This document shows positions 7,291 through 16,634 of a DNA stretch of 64,000 bases, one piece after another. Location of the stretch: the NCBI RefSeq assembly GCF_023715585.1, contig NZ_JAMBOK010000001.1, positions 62,001 to 126,000 on the forward strand, given 5' to 3'. This stretch comes from Sporosarcina luteola. Lineage in GTDB: Bacteria; Bacillota; Bacilli; Bacillales_A; Planococcaceae. Positions within the stretch are counted from its first letter, which is position 1. Each line of letters begins with the position of its first letter. The notes under the pieces are model-generated. The model was not told the DNA's origin. It made no database searches and saw only the letters and a program-made list of their open reading frames with translations. The translations under genes and the position numbers were made by a program.

Positions 7291-9186
7291 ATGGATATTT
7301 TACGTAAGTTGGAACATTTCCGTGAAGAAGAAAGCAAGTTGAAGTGGGAAGGCACCTTTGCTGAGTATTTAAACATCCTACAGGAACGTAAAGAAGTTGC
7401 ACAAACGGCACATTCGAGAGTGTATGAAATGATTAAAAGCCATGGACAAACGAAAGAACACGGGTATACAAAATTCCGCTTTTTCGAAAATGAGATTTAC
7501 GGCCTCGAAGATACGGTCGAGCGGCTAGTCAACGAATATTTCCACCCTGCAGCAAAACGGCTCGATGTGCGAAAAAGGATCTTATTGCTAATGGGTCCCG
7601 TCAGCGGAGGGAAGTCCACTCTCGTCACTCTGTTGAAACGTGGACTAGAACAATATTCGAGGACGGATGAAGGTGCGGTTTATGCCATTAAAGGATGTCC
7701 GATGCATGAAGACCCGCTGCACTTGATCCCGGAATATCTGCGAGATGATTTCTTCGCGGAATTTGGAATTCGGATTGAAGGAAGTCTTTCCCCGTTGAAT
7801 ACGATGCGCCTTGAAACAGAATACGGCGGCCGGATTGAAGATGTACTCGTTGAACGAATCTTCTTTTCAGAAGACAAACGTGTGGGAATCGGGACGTTCA
7901 CCCCATCCGATCCAAAATCCCAAGATATCGCGGATTTGACCGGCAGCATCGACTTTTCGACAATTGCCCAATACGGCTCCGAATCCGACCCTCGCGCTTA
8001 CCGTTTTGACGGGGAGTTGAACAAAGCGAACCGTGGAATGATGGAATTCCAGGAGATGCTCAAGCTTGATGAAAAATTCCTCTGGCATCTATTATCGCTG
8101 ACGCAAGAAGGGAACTTCAAGGCGGGCAGATTTGCATTGATTAGTGCGGACGAATTGATCGTCGCGCATACGAATGAAACCGAATATCGGGCCTTCATTT
8201 CCAATAAGAAGAATGAAGCGCTGCATTCCCGGATCATTGTCATGCCGATCCCTTATAACTTGAAAGTGAGTCAGGAAGAAAAGATCTACGAAAAAATGAT
8301 ACGCGAAAGTGATATGTCTCATGTGCATATCGCTCCGCATGCCCTCAGGGTCGCTGCCATCTTCTCCGTCCTCACGCGCTTGAAAATATCAAAAAAGCAA
8401 GGAATCGATATTGTAAAGAAGATGCGGTTGTATGACGGTGAAAATGTGGAAGGTTTTAACTCCGTGGATCTGGAAGAGTTGAAAAAAGAGTTTCCGAATG
8501 AAGGCATGGACGGCATCGACCCTAGATATGTCATCAACCGGATCTCGTCGGCAATCATTCGTAAAGAAGTGGATGCGATTAATGCGCTCGATGTGTTGCG
8601 TTCCTTAAAAGAAGGATTGGATCAGCATGCATCTATTTCAAAGGACGACAAAGAGGAATATTTGAATTATATATCAATTGCACGCAAGGAATTTGATGAA
8701 ATTGCGAAGAAAGAAGTTCAGAAGGCATTCGTCTATTCGTACGAAGAATCTGCACGGACGATGATGGATAACTATTTGGATAACGTTGAAGCCTTCTGCA
8801 ATAAGCACAAAATGAAAGATCCTCTCACCGGCGAAGAGATGAATCCGGATGAAAAGCTTATGCGTTCCATTGAAGAGCAGATCGGAATCTCAGAGAATGC
8901 GAAAAGGGCTTTCCGTGAAGAAATCCTCATCCGGATTTCCGCATACGCAAGGAAAGGCAAGCGGTTTGATTACAAATCCCACGAACGGCTGCGGGAGGCG
9001 ATTCAGAAGAAGCTGTTCGCGGACTTGAAAGATGTTGTCAAAATCACGACTTCATCAACGACGCCTGACGAGAATCATTTGAAGAAAATCAATGAAGTCG
9101 TGGCAAGGCTCATAGATGAATATGGTTATAATTCAATCTCAGCCAATGAATTGCTGAGGTACGTCGGCAGCCTGTTGAACCGATAA
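7291..9186 (+). CDS. prkA: PrkA serine protein kinase / AAA+ ATPase
   Basis: A 631-aa protein matching the usual PrkA length. An N-terminal AAA domain has Walker A GPVSGGKS (102-109), and a C-terminal PrkA domain follows. In Bacillus, PrkA acts in sporulation; reports describe both kinase and Lon-like protease activity. The ATG follows GGAGGG. It is followed by yhbH and spoVR, the same trio as enterobacterial yeaG-yeaH-ycgB, so the three probably act together. Confidence 0.95.
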   Translation: MDILRKLEHFREEESKLKWEGTFAEYLNILQERKEVAQTAHSRVYEMIKSHGQTKEHGYTKFRFFENEIYGLEDTVERLVNEYFHPAAKRLDVRKRILLLMGPVSGGKSTLVTLLKRGLEQYSRTDEGAVYAIKGCPMHEDPLHLIPEYLRDDFFAEFGIRIEGSLSPLNTMRLETEYGGRIEDVLVERIFFSEDKRVGIGTFTPSDPKSQDIADLTGSIDFSTIAQYGSESDPRAYRFDGELNKANRGMMEFQEMLKLDEKFLWHLLSLTQEGNFKAGRFALISADELIVAHTNETEYRAFISNKKNEALHSRIIVMPIPYNLKVSQEEKIYEKMIRESDMSHVHIAPHALRVAAIFSVLTRLKISKKQGIDIVKKMRLYDGENVEGFNSVDLEELKKEFPNEGMDGIDPRYVINRISSAIIRKEVDAINALDVLRSLKEGLDQHASISKDDKEEYLNYISIARKEFDEIAKKEVQKAFVYSYEESARTMMDNYLDNVEAFCNKHKMKDPLTGEEMNPDEKLMRSIEEQIGISENAKRAFREEILIRISAYARKGKRFDYKSHERLREAIQKKLFADLKDVVKITTSSTTPDENHLKKINEVVARLIDEYGYNSISANELLRYVGSLLNR

Positions 9187-9263
9187 GAGAATCCTCCCAT
9201 ATCAAAAACCGCCATTCGTTGCATATACTAAAAAAATGAGTGGACTGGAGTAGGTGAATAGAA

Positions 9264-10421
9264 ATGCATGAAGAGCAGAGCGAATCATTTGTCGTCTCCC
9301 AGGAAAACTGGTCGCTTCACCGAAAAGGATATCAGGATCAGAAACGACATTCGGATAAAGTGAAGAAAGCGATCCATAACAATCTTCCCGAATTGATCAG
9401 TGAAGAAAGCATCGTCATGTCGGATGGCAGGGACGTCATAAAAATACCGATACGATCTTTGGACGAATATAAAATCCGTTATAACCACAGCAAATCGAAG
9501 CATGTCGGCCAAGGCGGCGGGGATAGCCAAGTGGGAGACGTAGTTGCAAGCGATGGAAGTCAAAGTGCAGGGAAAGGCAAACAGGCGGGCGATCAGCCTG
9601 GCCAGGATTTTTATGAAGCGGAAGTATCGCTCGCCGAAATCGAAGAGACGCTATTCAGAGAGCTAGAATTGCCGAATCTTGAAAAAAGGGAACAAGCGGA
9701 AATCATAGAAGAAGACATCACGTTCAATGACATCAGGAAAAAAGGGCTCATTGGGAACATTGATAAAAAACGGACGATCATTGCAGCGTTCAAAAGGAAT
9801 GCCATGGAAGGCCATGCTGAAATCATGCCGATCTACAATGATGATCTCCGTTTTAAAACGTGGGATGAAGTCGTCAAACCTCAATCGAAGGCAGTCGTAC
9901 TCATGATGATGGATACGAGCGCTTCGATGGGCAGTTTTGAAAAATACATGGCGAGAAGCTTTTATTTCTGGATGACGAAGTTTTTGCGCACGAAATATGA
10001 AAAAGTGGATATAGAATTCATCGCCCATCATACGATTGCGAAAGTCGTTTCGGAAATGGATTTTTTCTCAAAAGGGGAGAGCGGAGGCACGATTTGCTCG
10101 ACCGCCTATGAAAAAGCGCTCGATCTCATCGCCAAGAAATATCATCCTTCCCGCTATAATATTTATCCCTTCCATTTTTCGGATGGGGAAAACATGTCGT
10201 CGGATAATGGAAAATGCTTGTCATTAGTGGAAGAGCTCATGGGAGTATCGAATATGTTCGGCTACGGGGAAGTGAATGCACATAGCCGATATTCAACATT
10301 GATGAATACGTATCAAAAAATCGAAGACCCGAAATTCCGGCATTATGTACTGAAGGAAAACAAGGATGTGTACTATGCTTTGAAAAAGTTTTTCCATAAA
10401 CGCCTGGAGGGATCCGTATGA
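9264..10421 (+). CDS. yhbH: YhbH/YeaH family DUF444 stress/sporulation protein
   Basis: A 385-aa protein with an N-terminal basic region, a flexible Gly/Gln-rich segment (about 82-115) and a C-terminal von Willebrand A-like domain. That domain contains a MIDAS-type DTSAS motif at 217-221, which suggests metal-dependent adhesion. It lies between prkA and spoVR and overlaps spoVR by 4 nt, consistent with a functional complex. A CATATACTA element at about 9221 could be a weak sporulation -10, but no good -35 is seen. Confidence 0.93.
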   Translation: MHEEQSESFVVSQENWSLHRKGYQDQKRHSDKVKKAIHNNLPELISEESIVMSDGRDVIKIPIRSLDEYKIRYNHSKSKHVGQGGGDSQVGDVVASDGSQSAGKGKQAGDQPGQDFYEAEVSLAEIEETLFRELELPNLEKREQAEIIEEDITFNDIRKKGLIGNIDKKRTIIAAFKRNAMEGHAEIMPIYNDDLRFKTWDEVVKPQSKAVVLMMMDTSASMGSFEKYMARSFYFWMTKFLRTKYEKVDIEFIAHHTIAKVVSEMDFFSKGESGGTICSTAYEKALDLIAKKYHPSRYNIYPFHFSDGENMSSDNGKCLSLVEELMGVSNMFGYGEVNAHSRYSTLMNTYQKIEDPKFRHYVLKENKDVYYALKKFFHKRLEGSV

Positions 10422-11821
10422 CGGAGCACAAGGCGCTGCAATATGCAGTTGAGGAGATCACAGAGATTGCGAAAGGGTTCGGGTTGGATTTCTATCCGAT
10501 GCGCTATGAAATCTGTCCTGCGGATATCATTTATACATTTGGTGCGTATGGGATGCCGACACGATTCTCACATTGGAGCTTCGGCAAACAGTTCCATAAG
10601 ATGAAGCTTCAATATGATTTAGGTCTCAGTCAAATATACGAACTCGTCATCAACTCCAATCCTTGTTATGCTTTTCTGCTGGAAACCAATACGTTGATAC
10701 AAAACAAACTGATCATTGCCCATGTTTTAGCGCACTGCGATTTCTTCAAAAACAATGTCCGTTTTTCGAATACGAGGAGGGACATGGTCGAAAGCATGAC
10801 CGCAACCGCAGAGCGGATTGCCGAATATGAAAAGATTTATGGGAATGAAGAGGTAGAACGTTTCTTAGATGCAGTGCTTGCCATCCAAGAGCATATCGAC
10901 CCGTCCCTCGTCCGCTGGCGTCATGGAAACGAAGAAGTGGAGCAGGAGGATGACGCGCCGATCATCCGGAAGACGATGTACGATGATTTATGGGAAATGG
11001 ATCATAAGAGGCTGAAGCCGCCGGCGGAATCGAAACGGAAAAAGACGCCTGCTTCCCCAGAGAAGGATCTATTGTTATTCCTCTTGGAAAATAGCCGGGA
11101 ATTAGAAGAATGGCAACGAGATATATTGACAATGATCCGTGAAGAAATGCTGTATTTCTGGCCGCAAATGGAAACGAAGATTATGAATGAAGGATGGGCA
11201 ACGTTCTGGCATCAGCGGATTCTACGGGAAATGGACTTGACGGCCGACGAAACGATTGAGTTTGCAAAGTTGAATGCCAATGTCATCCAGCCGTCCAGAA
11301 CGTCCATCAATCCATATTATTTAGGGTTGAAAATCTTTGAAGACATCGAACGGCGATATAATCACCCAACAGAAGAGATGATTGAATTAGGGGTGAAGCC
11401 CGGATCAGGGCGGGAGAGAATGTTTGAAGTGAGAGAGATGGACTCCGACATTTCCTTCATCCGCAACTATTTAACGAAAGAACTTGTACAAAAAGAAGAT
11501 TTATATATCTTCGAGAAAAAAGGAAGCCATTATAAAATCTCAGATAAGGAATATCGAAGCGTGCAAGACCGTCTAATTGCACAGCGGGTGAACGGGGGCT
11601 TTCCTTATCTAGTGGTGTATGACGGGGATTACGTTCGCAACGGAGAGCTCTACTTAGTGCATAAATACGAAGAAACCGAGCTGGATGTACCCTATTTAGA
11701 ACACGTCCTGCCGTACATCCACCAACTATGGGGCCGCATCGTCCATTTGGAGACGTATGTGGACAATAAACAAGTCGTGTTTTCATATGATGGAAAGAAG
11801 GTTCACCGTAGGTTTGCATAG
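10418..11821 (+). CDS. spoVR: Stage V sporulation protein R (SpoVR family)
   Basis: A 467-aa SpoVR-family protein, the normal length. It shows the conserved [12 protein letters not shown] segment and [13 protein letters not shown]. SpoVR mutants of Bacillus subtilis are affected in spore cortex formation; the biochemical role is unknown. The ATG overlaps the yhbH TGA (ATGA), and a GGAGGG precedes it. It ends at a strong terminator. Confidence 0.95.
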   Translation: MTEHKALQYAVEEITEIAKGFGLDFYPMRYEICPADIIYTFGAYGMPTRFSHWSFGKQFHKMKLQYDLGLSQIYELVINSNPCYAFLLETNTLIQNKLIIAHVLAHCDFFKNNVRFSNTRRDMVESMTATAERIAEYEKIYGNEEVERFLDAVLAIQEHIDPSLVRWRHGNEEVEQEDDAPIIRKTMYDDLWEMDHKRLKPPAESKRKKTPASPEKDLLLFLLENSRELEEWQRDILTMIREEMLYFWPQMETKIMNEGWATFWHQRILREMDLTADETIEFAKLNANVIQPSRTSINPYYLGLKIFEDIERRYNHPTEEMIELGVKPGSGRERMFEVREMDSDISFIRNYLTKELVQKEDLYIFEKKGSHYKISDKEYRSVQDRLIAQRVNGGFPYLVVYDGDYVRNGELYLVHKYEETELDVPYLEHVLPYIHQLWGRIVHLETYVDNKQVVFSYDGKKVHRRFA

Positions 11822-11832
11822 AAAGTGAAGTG

Positions 11833-11867
11833 CCGCCGCATTGCAATGGAAATGTGGCGGTTTTTTT
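11833..11867 (+). terminator. Terminator of the prkA-yhbH-spoVR operon
   Basis: A 10-bp stem with one G-T pair (11833-11842 with 11851-11860) is followed by seven T. Confidence 0.85.
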
Positions 11868-11901
11868 GGTGTGGATTTGGCGAAATGGAGTGAGTCCTAA
11901 G

Positions 11902-12030
11902 TCACGAAATGACGATAACTACCGGGAAGTGACCGATAACTTTGTGAAAGTGACCTATAACTTCTTGCAATTGATCGATAACTCTCGGTAAATGACCGAT
12001 AAAAATGTGAAAATGATCGATAACCTTAAA
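11902..12030 (+). repeat. Tandem array A of a degenerate 21-bp unit (six copies)
   Basis: Six consecutive units share the core GAAATGAYCGATAACT. Five have exact 21-nt period and the first has a 1-nt deletion in its core. Divergence between units is 20-40 percent, mostly in the 5-nt link. The array fills the space between the spoVR terminator and the next gene. The same unit recurs at 29.3 and 58.4 kb. There is no spacer structure, so it is not CRISPR. Function unknown. Confidence 0.85.
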
Positions 12031-12123
12031 TAGAAGAAAAAAACCTGTACATGACCTTTTTTGTAAGATTAATTCTATTATTTCATTAATTGCTGTAAAC
12101 TAAAGCCAATGGGAGGGACGAAT

Positions 12124-12633
12124 ATGAGAATCAGAGAAGCCGTAATGGGCGATGAAAGGGGTATCGCCCGTGTGCATGTTGACAGTTGGAGGACGACTTA
12201 CAAGGGGATCGTTTCCGATTCCGTCTTGCAAAATCTATCGTACGAGCAGCGTGCTGAAAATTGGCGCAGGGGAATCGGGAAAAGCGCTATTTATGTTGCT
12301 GAAGACGAGAGCGGTAGGATTGTCGGCTTTGCAACAGGGGGCAGAGAACGGACGGGCAACTATGACGCGGATGGGGAGTTATATGCAATTTATTTATTAA
12401 ATGAAGTGCAAGGTCAGGGGATTGGTAAGAAACTGACGCAAGTAATCACGCAAAAGCTGAAAGAACAAGGATTCAAATCCATGCTTGTATGGGTGCTTGA
12501 ACGCAATTCATCAAAAACTTTCTATGAATCACTGGGCGGACTAGCGATAGATGAATCAATGATCGACATAGGCGGAGAGGAATTCAAGGAGATTGCATAT
12601 TACTGGGAAGACATCGAAACGATTGGGGGATAA
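12124..12633 (+). CDS. GNAT family N-acetyltransferase
   Basis: A 169-aa acetyl-CoA-dependent acetyltransferase. The acetyl-CoA pyrophosphate loop reads VQGQGIGKKL, preceded by LYAIYL and followed by VWVLERNSSKTFYESLGG. The N-terminal RVHVDSWRTTYKG is typical of the RimI/YuaI-like group. Substrate unknown. The ATG at 12124 is favoured by GGGAGGG 6 nt upstream over the in-frame ATG at 12109. Confidence 0.85.
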   Translation: MRIREAVMGDERGIARVHVDSWRTTYKGIVSDSVLQNLSYEQRAENWRRGIGKSAIYVAEDESGRIVGFATGGRERTGNYDADGELYAIYLLNEVQGQGIGKKLTQVITQKLKEQGFKSMLVWVLERNSSKTFYESLGGLAIDESMIDIGGEEFKEIAYYWEDIETIGG

Positions 12634-12762
12634 TACAATGTTTCTTCGGAGAAGGGGAGCCAGTAATTCATTTGCGCATTGGATTACAAACTAGCGAAGC
12701 CGATTTACTATACTAATAAAGTTTCGGGTCTACTTTGAATACAGGAAAGGGGCGTGGTTCTA

Positions 12763-13257
12763 ATGAACACTAGACAAGTTCATAGCACAGATGCAAGGCA
12801 GCTAGTTCAGCTCATTGAAGAAGTTGAAAGGACTACGGATACGATGCTCTACGGAGCGGGGGAAAGAAGCTTGTCCGTAGAACAATTAAAAGAGCGTATT
12901 GAGTCGTTTGGAACTGATGCATCAACTATTCTCGTGGCAGAGATAGAAGGTTCTCTGGTTGGTTATTTAATGGTGATAGCTGGAACGGCGTATCGAAATA
13001 AGCATTCAGCTTACATAGTCATCGGCGTATCCGAGAAGTATCGCGGAAAAGGAGTGGGCAAGGCCCTTTTTACTTCAATGGACAAATGGGCCATTGAAAA
13101 TAGGCTTCACCGTCTTGAATTAACTGTAATGACCACTAATACAGCTGCAATCGTCCTCTATGAAAAATCAGGTTTTAGTAAAGAAGGCTTGAAAAGAGAA
13201 TCGTTGTTCGTCGGCGGTCAATATGTTGATGAATATTATATGGCTAAATTAATTTAA
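12763..13257 (+). CDS. GNAT family N-acetyltransferase
   Basis: A 164-aa acetyltransferase. The acetyl-CoA loop is KYRGKGVGKALF, followed by HRLELTVMTTNTAAIVLYEKSGF, typical of spermidine/protein N-acetyltransferase-like GNATs. The ATG is chosen because AAAGGGGCG lies 8 nt upstream. It ends 12 bp before the APH-like gene, so the two are probably co-transcribed. Substrate not determinable. Confidence 0.85.
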   Translation: MNTRQVHSTDARQLVQLIEEVERTTDTMLYGAGERSLSVEQLKERIESFGTDASTILVAEIEGSLVGYLMVIAGTAYRNKHSAYIVIGVSEKYRGKGVGKALFTSMDKWAIENRLHRLELTVMTTNTAAIVLYEKSGFSKEGLKRESLFVGGQYVDEYYMAKLI

Positions 13258-13269
13258 GGGGAACTATGT

Positions 13270-14184
13270 ATGGACATGCCAACTTCATTTCAAGAGAAAA
13301 TTAGAAACTGTTTCGGGAAACCGGGGGAAGAATGGCTTCAGTCATTAGAGAGTAATGTAGATCACATGGCGGAAGTATGGGGGTTGACACTGGAGAACCC
13401 AGTCACAAATCTATCCTATAATTATGTCATGAATGTAATGGATGAGAACAACCACCCGTACATCTTAAAAATGGGCTTGCCGGGATTCGATCTTGAAAAC
13501 GAGATCCGCACATTGCAGCTCTATAATGGGCAAGGATGTGCGAAACTGTTGAAAGCGGACGTCCACCGGGGAGCCATGTTGCTCGAAAAACTCGATCCCG
13601 GAACGATGCTCTGCACGGTAACAGATGAAACAGTCGTCGTTCAACAGTTCTGCCGCGTCTGGAAACAGATCCGTCGACCATTGCCGAATGATGCCGACTT
13701 TCCAACTGTCCTTCACTGGGCAAGCGCCTTCTCGAAATACCAAAGCAATTACCCTAAGAACGATGGGCCGATTCCAAGTGAATGGGTTACGACGGCGGCA
13801 GAGTTTCTAAATGAAATTCAGCAGACCACAACGGAAAACGGACTGCTGCACGGCGATTTGCACCATGAAAACATCTTGTATTCAAACGAAAGAGGTTGGC
13901 TTGCGATTGATCCGAAAGGCGTTGCCGGTGTCCCTTACCTCGACGTAGTTTCCTTCATGATCAATCATCTCTTCAAAAAGCCTGATCCGGAAAATCTACT
14001 GAAGCTAAGAGTCGATCTGATTAGTGATCTTTTGCAAATGAATCGCGATAAGCTATTGAAAGCTGCAATTTCAATGTCCACCTTATATGCTTGCTGGGCG
14101 GTGGAAGATAATGATCCCTATTGGAAAGAAATCTATCAATGTGCGAAATGGTTCAATAAATTTTTATTTGAAAAAGACATGTAG
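13270..14184 (+). CDS. APH(6)/Hur-type small-molecule kinase family protein
   Basis: A 304-aa protein-kinase-like phosphotransferase. The catalytic loop HGDLHHEN is at 194-201 (D196) and the metal-binding IDPKG at 213-217. The N-terminus (EEWLQSL...VWGLTLENPVTNLSYNYV) fits the family of streptomycin 6-kinases and hydroxyurea kinases. Chromosomal members often have unknown substrates, so resistance should not be assumed. It follows the GNAT gene closely and precedes the cotJ promoter. Confidence 0.75.
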   Translation: MDMPTSFQEKIRNCFGKPGEEWLQSLESNVDHMAEVWGLTLENPVTNLSYNYVMNVMDENNHPYILKMGLPGFDLENEIRTLQLYNGQGCAKLLKADVHRGAMLLEKLDPGTMLCTVTDETVVVQQFCRVWKQIRRPLPNDADFPTVLHWASAFSKYQSNYPKNDGPIPSEWVTTAAEFLNEIQQTTTENGLLHGDLHHENILYSNERGWLAIDPKGVAGVPYLDVVSFMINHLFKKPDPENLLKLRVDLISDLLQMNRDKLLKAAISMSTLYACWAVEDNDPYWKEIYQCAKWFNKFLFEKDM

Positions 14185-14190
14185 GCAATA

Positions 14191-14219
14191 GAATCACTTC
14201 TCATCCTCTCGCATAACAT
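14191..14219 (+). promoter_or_regulatory. Sigma-E-like promoter of cotJABC
   Basis: CATAACAT (14212-14219) resembles the sigma-E -10 and GAATCAC (14191-14197) the -35, with 14-bp spacing. cotJ is a known sigma-E operon in Bacillus, so position and spacing agree with expectation. Confidence 0.55.
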
Positions 14220-14239
14220 AGCTTGAGGAGTGATGAGAT

Positions 14240-14458
14240 TTGGAACGACCGTCATATCGGGGAAGCTTCGAACCATACATTTCCCCACTTGACCCGTGTC
14301 CGCCCATTAGGGTGAAGAAGTTTGTATTGCCACCTCAACTGTTCATTGGTTTTCAACCGCCAGGACTTCCGCAGTTCACACCAGAGCAGGCGCTCCGCCA
14401 TGGTACACTTTGGCCGATCCTTGCCGACGGATTCTCTCGCGAGGAGGGTATTTCGTGA
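14240..14458 (+). CDS. cotJA: Spore coat-associated protein CotJA
   Basis: A 72-aa Pro-rich protein with PPQLFIGFQPPGLPQFTPEQALRHGTLWP, the CotJA signature. It is needed for assembly of CotJC into the spore coat. The start is TTG, with GAGGAG 9-10 nt upstream. It overlaps cotJB by 4 nt. Confidence 0.92.
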   Translation: MERPSYRGSFEPYISPLDPCPPIRVKKFVLPPQLFIGFQPPGLPQFTPEQALRHGTLWPILADGFSREEGIS

Positions 14459-14721
14459 ATGAATTCGAAGAAGAACGTTTAATGATGCAGCGCGTGCAGG
14501 AAGCCGATTTTGTCGTCGTCGAATTGACATTATACACGAATACACATCCAAACGATGAAGAAGCTCTGGACCAATGGAGGGAAGCTATTAAAGAGGCTGC
14601 CCGACTTAGACGCCAATATGAAAATCGATACGGACCCCTTTCGCTCTATTCCATACCTTCCGAACAGGCTATTGAAGTAGGCTGGCGCTGGAATCAACCA
14701 CCGTGGCCGTGGCAACGGTGA
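14455..14721 (+). CDS. cotJB: Spore coat protein CotJB
   Basis: An 88-aa acidic protein with the CotJB pattern LTLYTNTHPNDEEALDQW and a C-terminal NQPPWPWQR. The start is GTG at 14455, positioned by GAGGAGGG and overlapping the cotJA TGA (GTGA). It is the second gene of the coat operon; cotJC follows after 14 bp. Confidence 0.92.
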   Translation: MNEFEEERLMMQRVQEADFVVVELTLYTNTHPNDEEALDQWREAIKEAARLRRQYENRYGPLSLYSIPSEQAIEVGWRWNQPPWPWQR

Positions 14722-14735
14722 AAGGGGGAGACTGA

Positions 14736-15305
14736 ATGTGGGTCTATGAGAAAAAGCTTCTGTATCCAGTGGAAGTAACCACATGCAATCCGAAATTGGC
14801 TAGGTATATCATGGAACAATACGGCGGAGCGGACGGCGAGCTCGCAGCAGCCCTGCGCTATATGAATCAAAGGTACACCGTTCCCGACAAAGTGATCGGC
14901 GTTTTGAATGATATTGCCACCGAAGAATTCTCTCACCTGGAAATGTTGGCAACGATGATTTATAAACTTACGAAGGATGCAACACCTCAACAAATGGAAG
15001 AAGCCGGACTTGCGGGGCATTTTGCTAACCACGGCCATGCACTTTTCTATGAAAATGCGAACGGCGTCCCATTCACAACGACATACATTCAAGCAAAAGG
15101 CGACCCAATCGCTGATTTGTATGAGGATATCGCTGCAGAAGAGAAAGCACGGGCGACATATCAATGGCTCATTGACCTTTCAGATGACCCGGGGCTAACT
15201 GATGCACTTAGATTCCTCCGGGAAAGAGAAAATGTCCATTCCTTGCGTTTCCGGGAATCCGTTGAAATTTTGAAAGATGAAAGAGATCGCAAAAAGATAT
15301 TTTAA
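14736..15305 (+). CDS. cotJC: Spore coat protein CotJC, manganese catalase family
   Basis: A 189-aa ferritin-like dimanganese catalase homologue, the usual length. Glutamate/histidine metal-ligand helices are visible (ATEEFSHLEML, AAEEKARATYQWL, ENVHSLRF). It is incorporated in the inner spore coat and may detoxify peroxide. The ATG follows AAAGGGGGAG. It is the last gene of the operon, followed by an unusual run of palindromes. Confidence 0.93.
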   Translation: MWVYEKKLLYPVEVTTCNPKLARYIMEQYGGADGELAAALRYMNQRYTVPDKVIGVLNDIATEEFSHLEMLATMIYKLTKDATPQQMEEAGLAGHFANHGHALFYENANGVPFTTTYIQAKGDPIADLYEDIAAEEKARATYQWLIDLSDDPGLTDALRFLRERENVHSLRFRESVEILKDERDRKKIF

Positions 15306-15393
15306 CTTAATCCAGTAGGGCTGGATTAAGTTAGGGGAGTTTATCGAGCTCGCTCGATAAAAATCCGGACGCAATTACGCCGAGGCGTAATTG
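15304..15393. repeat. Three consecutive palindromes after cotJC
   Basis: There are three perfect inverted repeats in 90 bp: 12-bp arms at 15304-15315/15321-15332, 9-bp arms at 15341-15349/15352-15360, and 10-bp arms at 15372-15381/15384-15393 (core AATTACGCC). None has its own T-run; a proper terminator follows. The third resembles a short palindrome I associate with Planococcaceae intergenic DNA, but this cannot be confirmed here. Confidence 0.6.
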
Positions 15394-15401
15394 ATTAATA
15401 A

Positions 15402-15433
15402 AACCTGTATCTCTACGGAGATGCAGGTTTTTT
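15402..15433 (+). terminator. Terminator of cotJABC
   Basis: A 12-bp stem with one G-T pair (15402-15413 with 15418-15429) is followed by a T-run. Confidence 0.85.
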
Positions 15434-15542
15434 GCATGTTATTCGAACGGGTAGGGTATTGAATAAGAAACTGAATCCTATTGCCATACTATCCGTATAA
15501 ATAGGAAGCGGCCATTACAACTTGTAAGAGGAAGTGATCCGA

Positions 15543-16541
15543 ATGAATCGACAATGGATGTCAGATGAGGAGTTCGATAAACTATTCGAAGAAAAGTCTT
15601 CAGAAATTAATGAGCAATTGGAAAGTGAAATCCTAATTGCCATGATAGGTGATGTGAATGCCGGCAAATCATCAACGATCAATCGCCTAATGGGAGATGA
15701 CGTGGCACAGGTCGGTGCGAAACCAGGTGAAACTCAGGAAATCAAGAAGTTTTCTTATAAGGATAAAATCATCTTCGTCGACACACCTGGCTTGGATGAC
15801 ATTTACAGTGAACATTCCGATGAAACAATGAAGTTTTATAAACAGGCAGATCTGATTTTGTTTTTCCTCAATGCGGCGGGGACAGTTTTATCCGAAACGG
15901 AACTCAAGTCATTAAAAAGAATTGCCAAGGTGAATAAAGACCTAATCCTCGTATTGAACAAAATCGATGCAGCCGAAGACATACCGAGCCTTGTAAAATA
16001 TGTCCAAGACCATACAGGCTACGAATATCCGGTCACGCCGATTTCCTCACGGACAGGTGAAAATATCGGGATGCTGCAGAAAGAAGTTCTTTCCTTATTA
16101 GAAGTCAAAAAAAAAGACATTCTAATGGCGGCAAACATGGCCGATAAATCTGCCGTCGCAAATCGGTGGATATTAGCTGCAGGTGCATCCGCAGCCACTA
16201 TCGGAGCCGTACCGATTCCGGGATCGGACTTCGTGCCTCTGACCGCCTTACAGATCAGTCTCATGCTGAAACTCTCAACATTGTATGGAAAACCGATAAC
16301 GAAAGATAATGCAAAAGAATTGATCATCGCGACGATTGTCGGAAATATTGGAAAGACGGTTTTCAGGCAAATTGTGAAACTCGTTCCCGGCGCTGGCATG
16401 GTGGCGGGTGCAAGTGTAGCCGGTGGAATGACCATCGCATTAGGACATGCTGTCAAATATGCGCATGAAAATGATATAGAACTGACACCAAAATCATTGA
16501 AACCGATCTATCAAATGTTTTTGAAAAAAGCCGCTAAGTAA
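15543..16541 (+). CDS. Era-like GTPase with C-terminal DUF697-type membrane-associated domain
   Basis: A 332-aa TRAFAC-class GTPase. G1 is GDVNAGKS (36-43), G3 DTPG (80-83) and G4 NKID (139-142). The C-terminal third has two Ala/Gly-rich hydrophobic segments (around 210-235 and 275-305), with the sequence GAVPIPGSDFVPLTALQISLMLKLS typical of DUF697. It may act at the membrane; target unknown. The ATG at 15543 is preferred over a GTG at 15534, which lies too close to AGAGGA. Confidence 0.85.
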   Translation: MNRQWMSDEEFDKLFEEKSSEINEQLESEILIAMIGDVNAGKSSTINRLMGDDVAQVGAKPGETQEIKKFSYKDKIIFVDTPGLDDIYSEHSDETMKFYKQADLILFFLNAAGTVLSETELKSLKRIAKVNKDLILVLNKIDAAEDIPSLVKYVQDHTGYEYPVTPISSRTGENIGMLQKEVLSLLEVKKKDILMAANMADKSAVANRWILAAGASAATIGAVPIPGSDFVPLTALQISLMLKLSTLYGKPITKDNAKELIIATIVGNIGKTVFRQIVKLVPGAGMVAGASVAGGMTIALGHAVKYAHENDIELTPKSLKPIYQMFLKKAAK

Positions 16542-16560
16542 ATAAACTGAAAGTGACTGA

Positions 16561-16592
16561 AACCTGGGACGCTTACCGTGGTCCAGGTTTTT
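16561..16592 (+). terminator. Terminator after the GTPase gene
   Basis: AACCTGG (16561-16567) pairs with CCAGGTT (16583-16589), followed by T-rich sequence. Confidence 0.65.
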
Positions 16593-16634
16593 ATATATAC
16601 TAATACATAGAGCTCACGTAAAGGACTGATTCAT

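Noticed and set aside
11902-12030. CRISPR array
   Set aside because: Units are contiguous and degenerate with no unique spacers, the period is 21 bp, and no cas genes are present.
13270-14184. Acquired aminoglycoside resistance gene
   Set aside because: The family is right, but the gene sits in ordinary chromosomal context without mobile elements, and chromosomal members commonly have other substrates.
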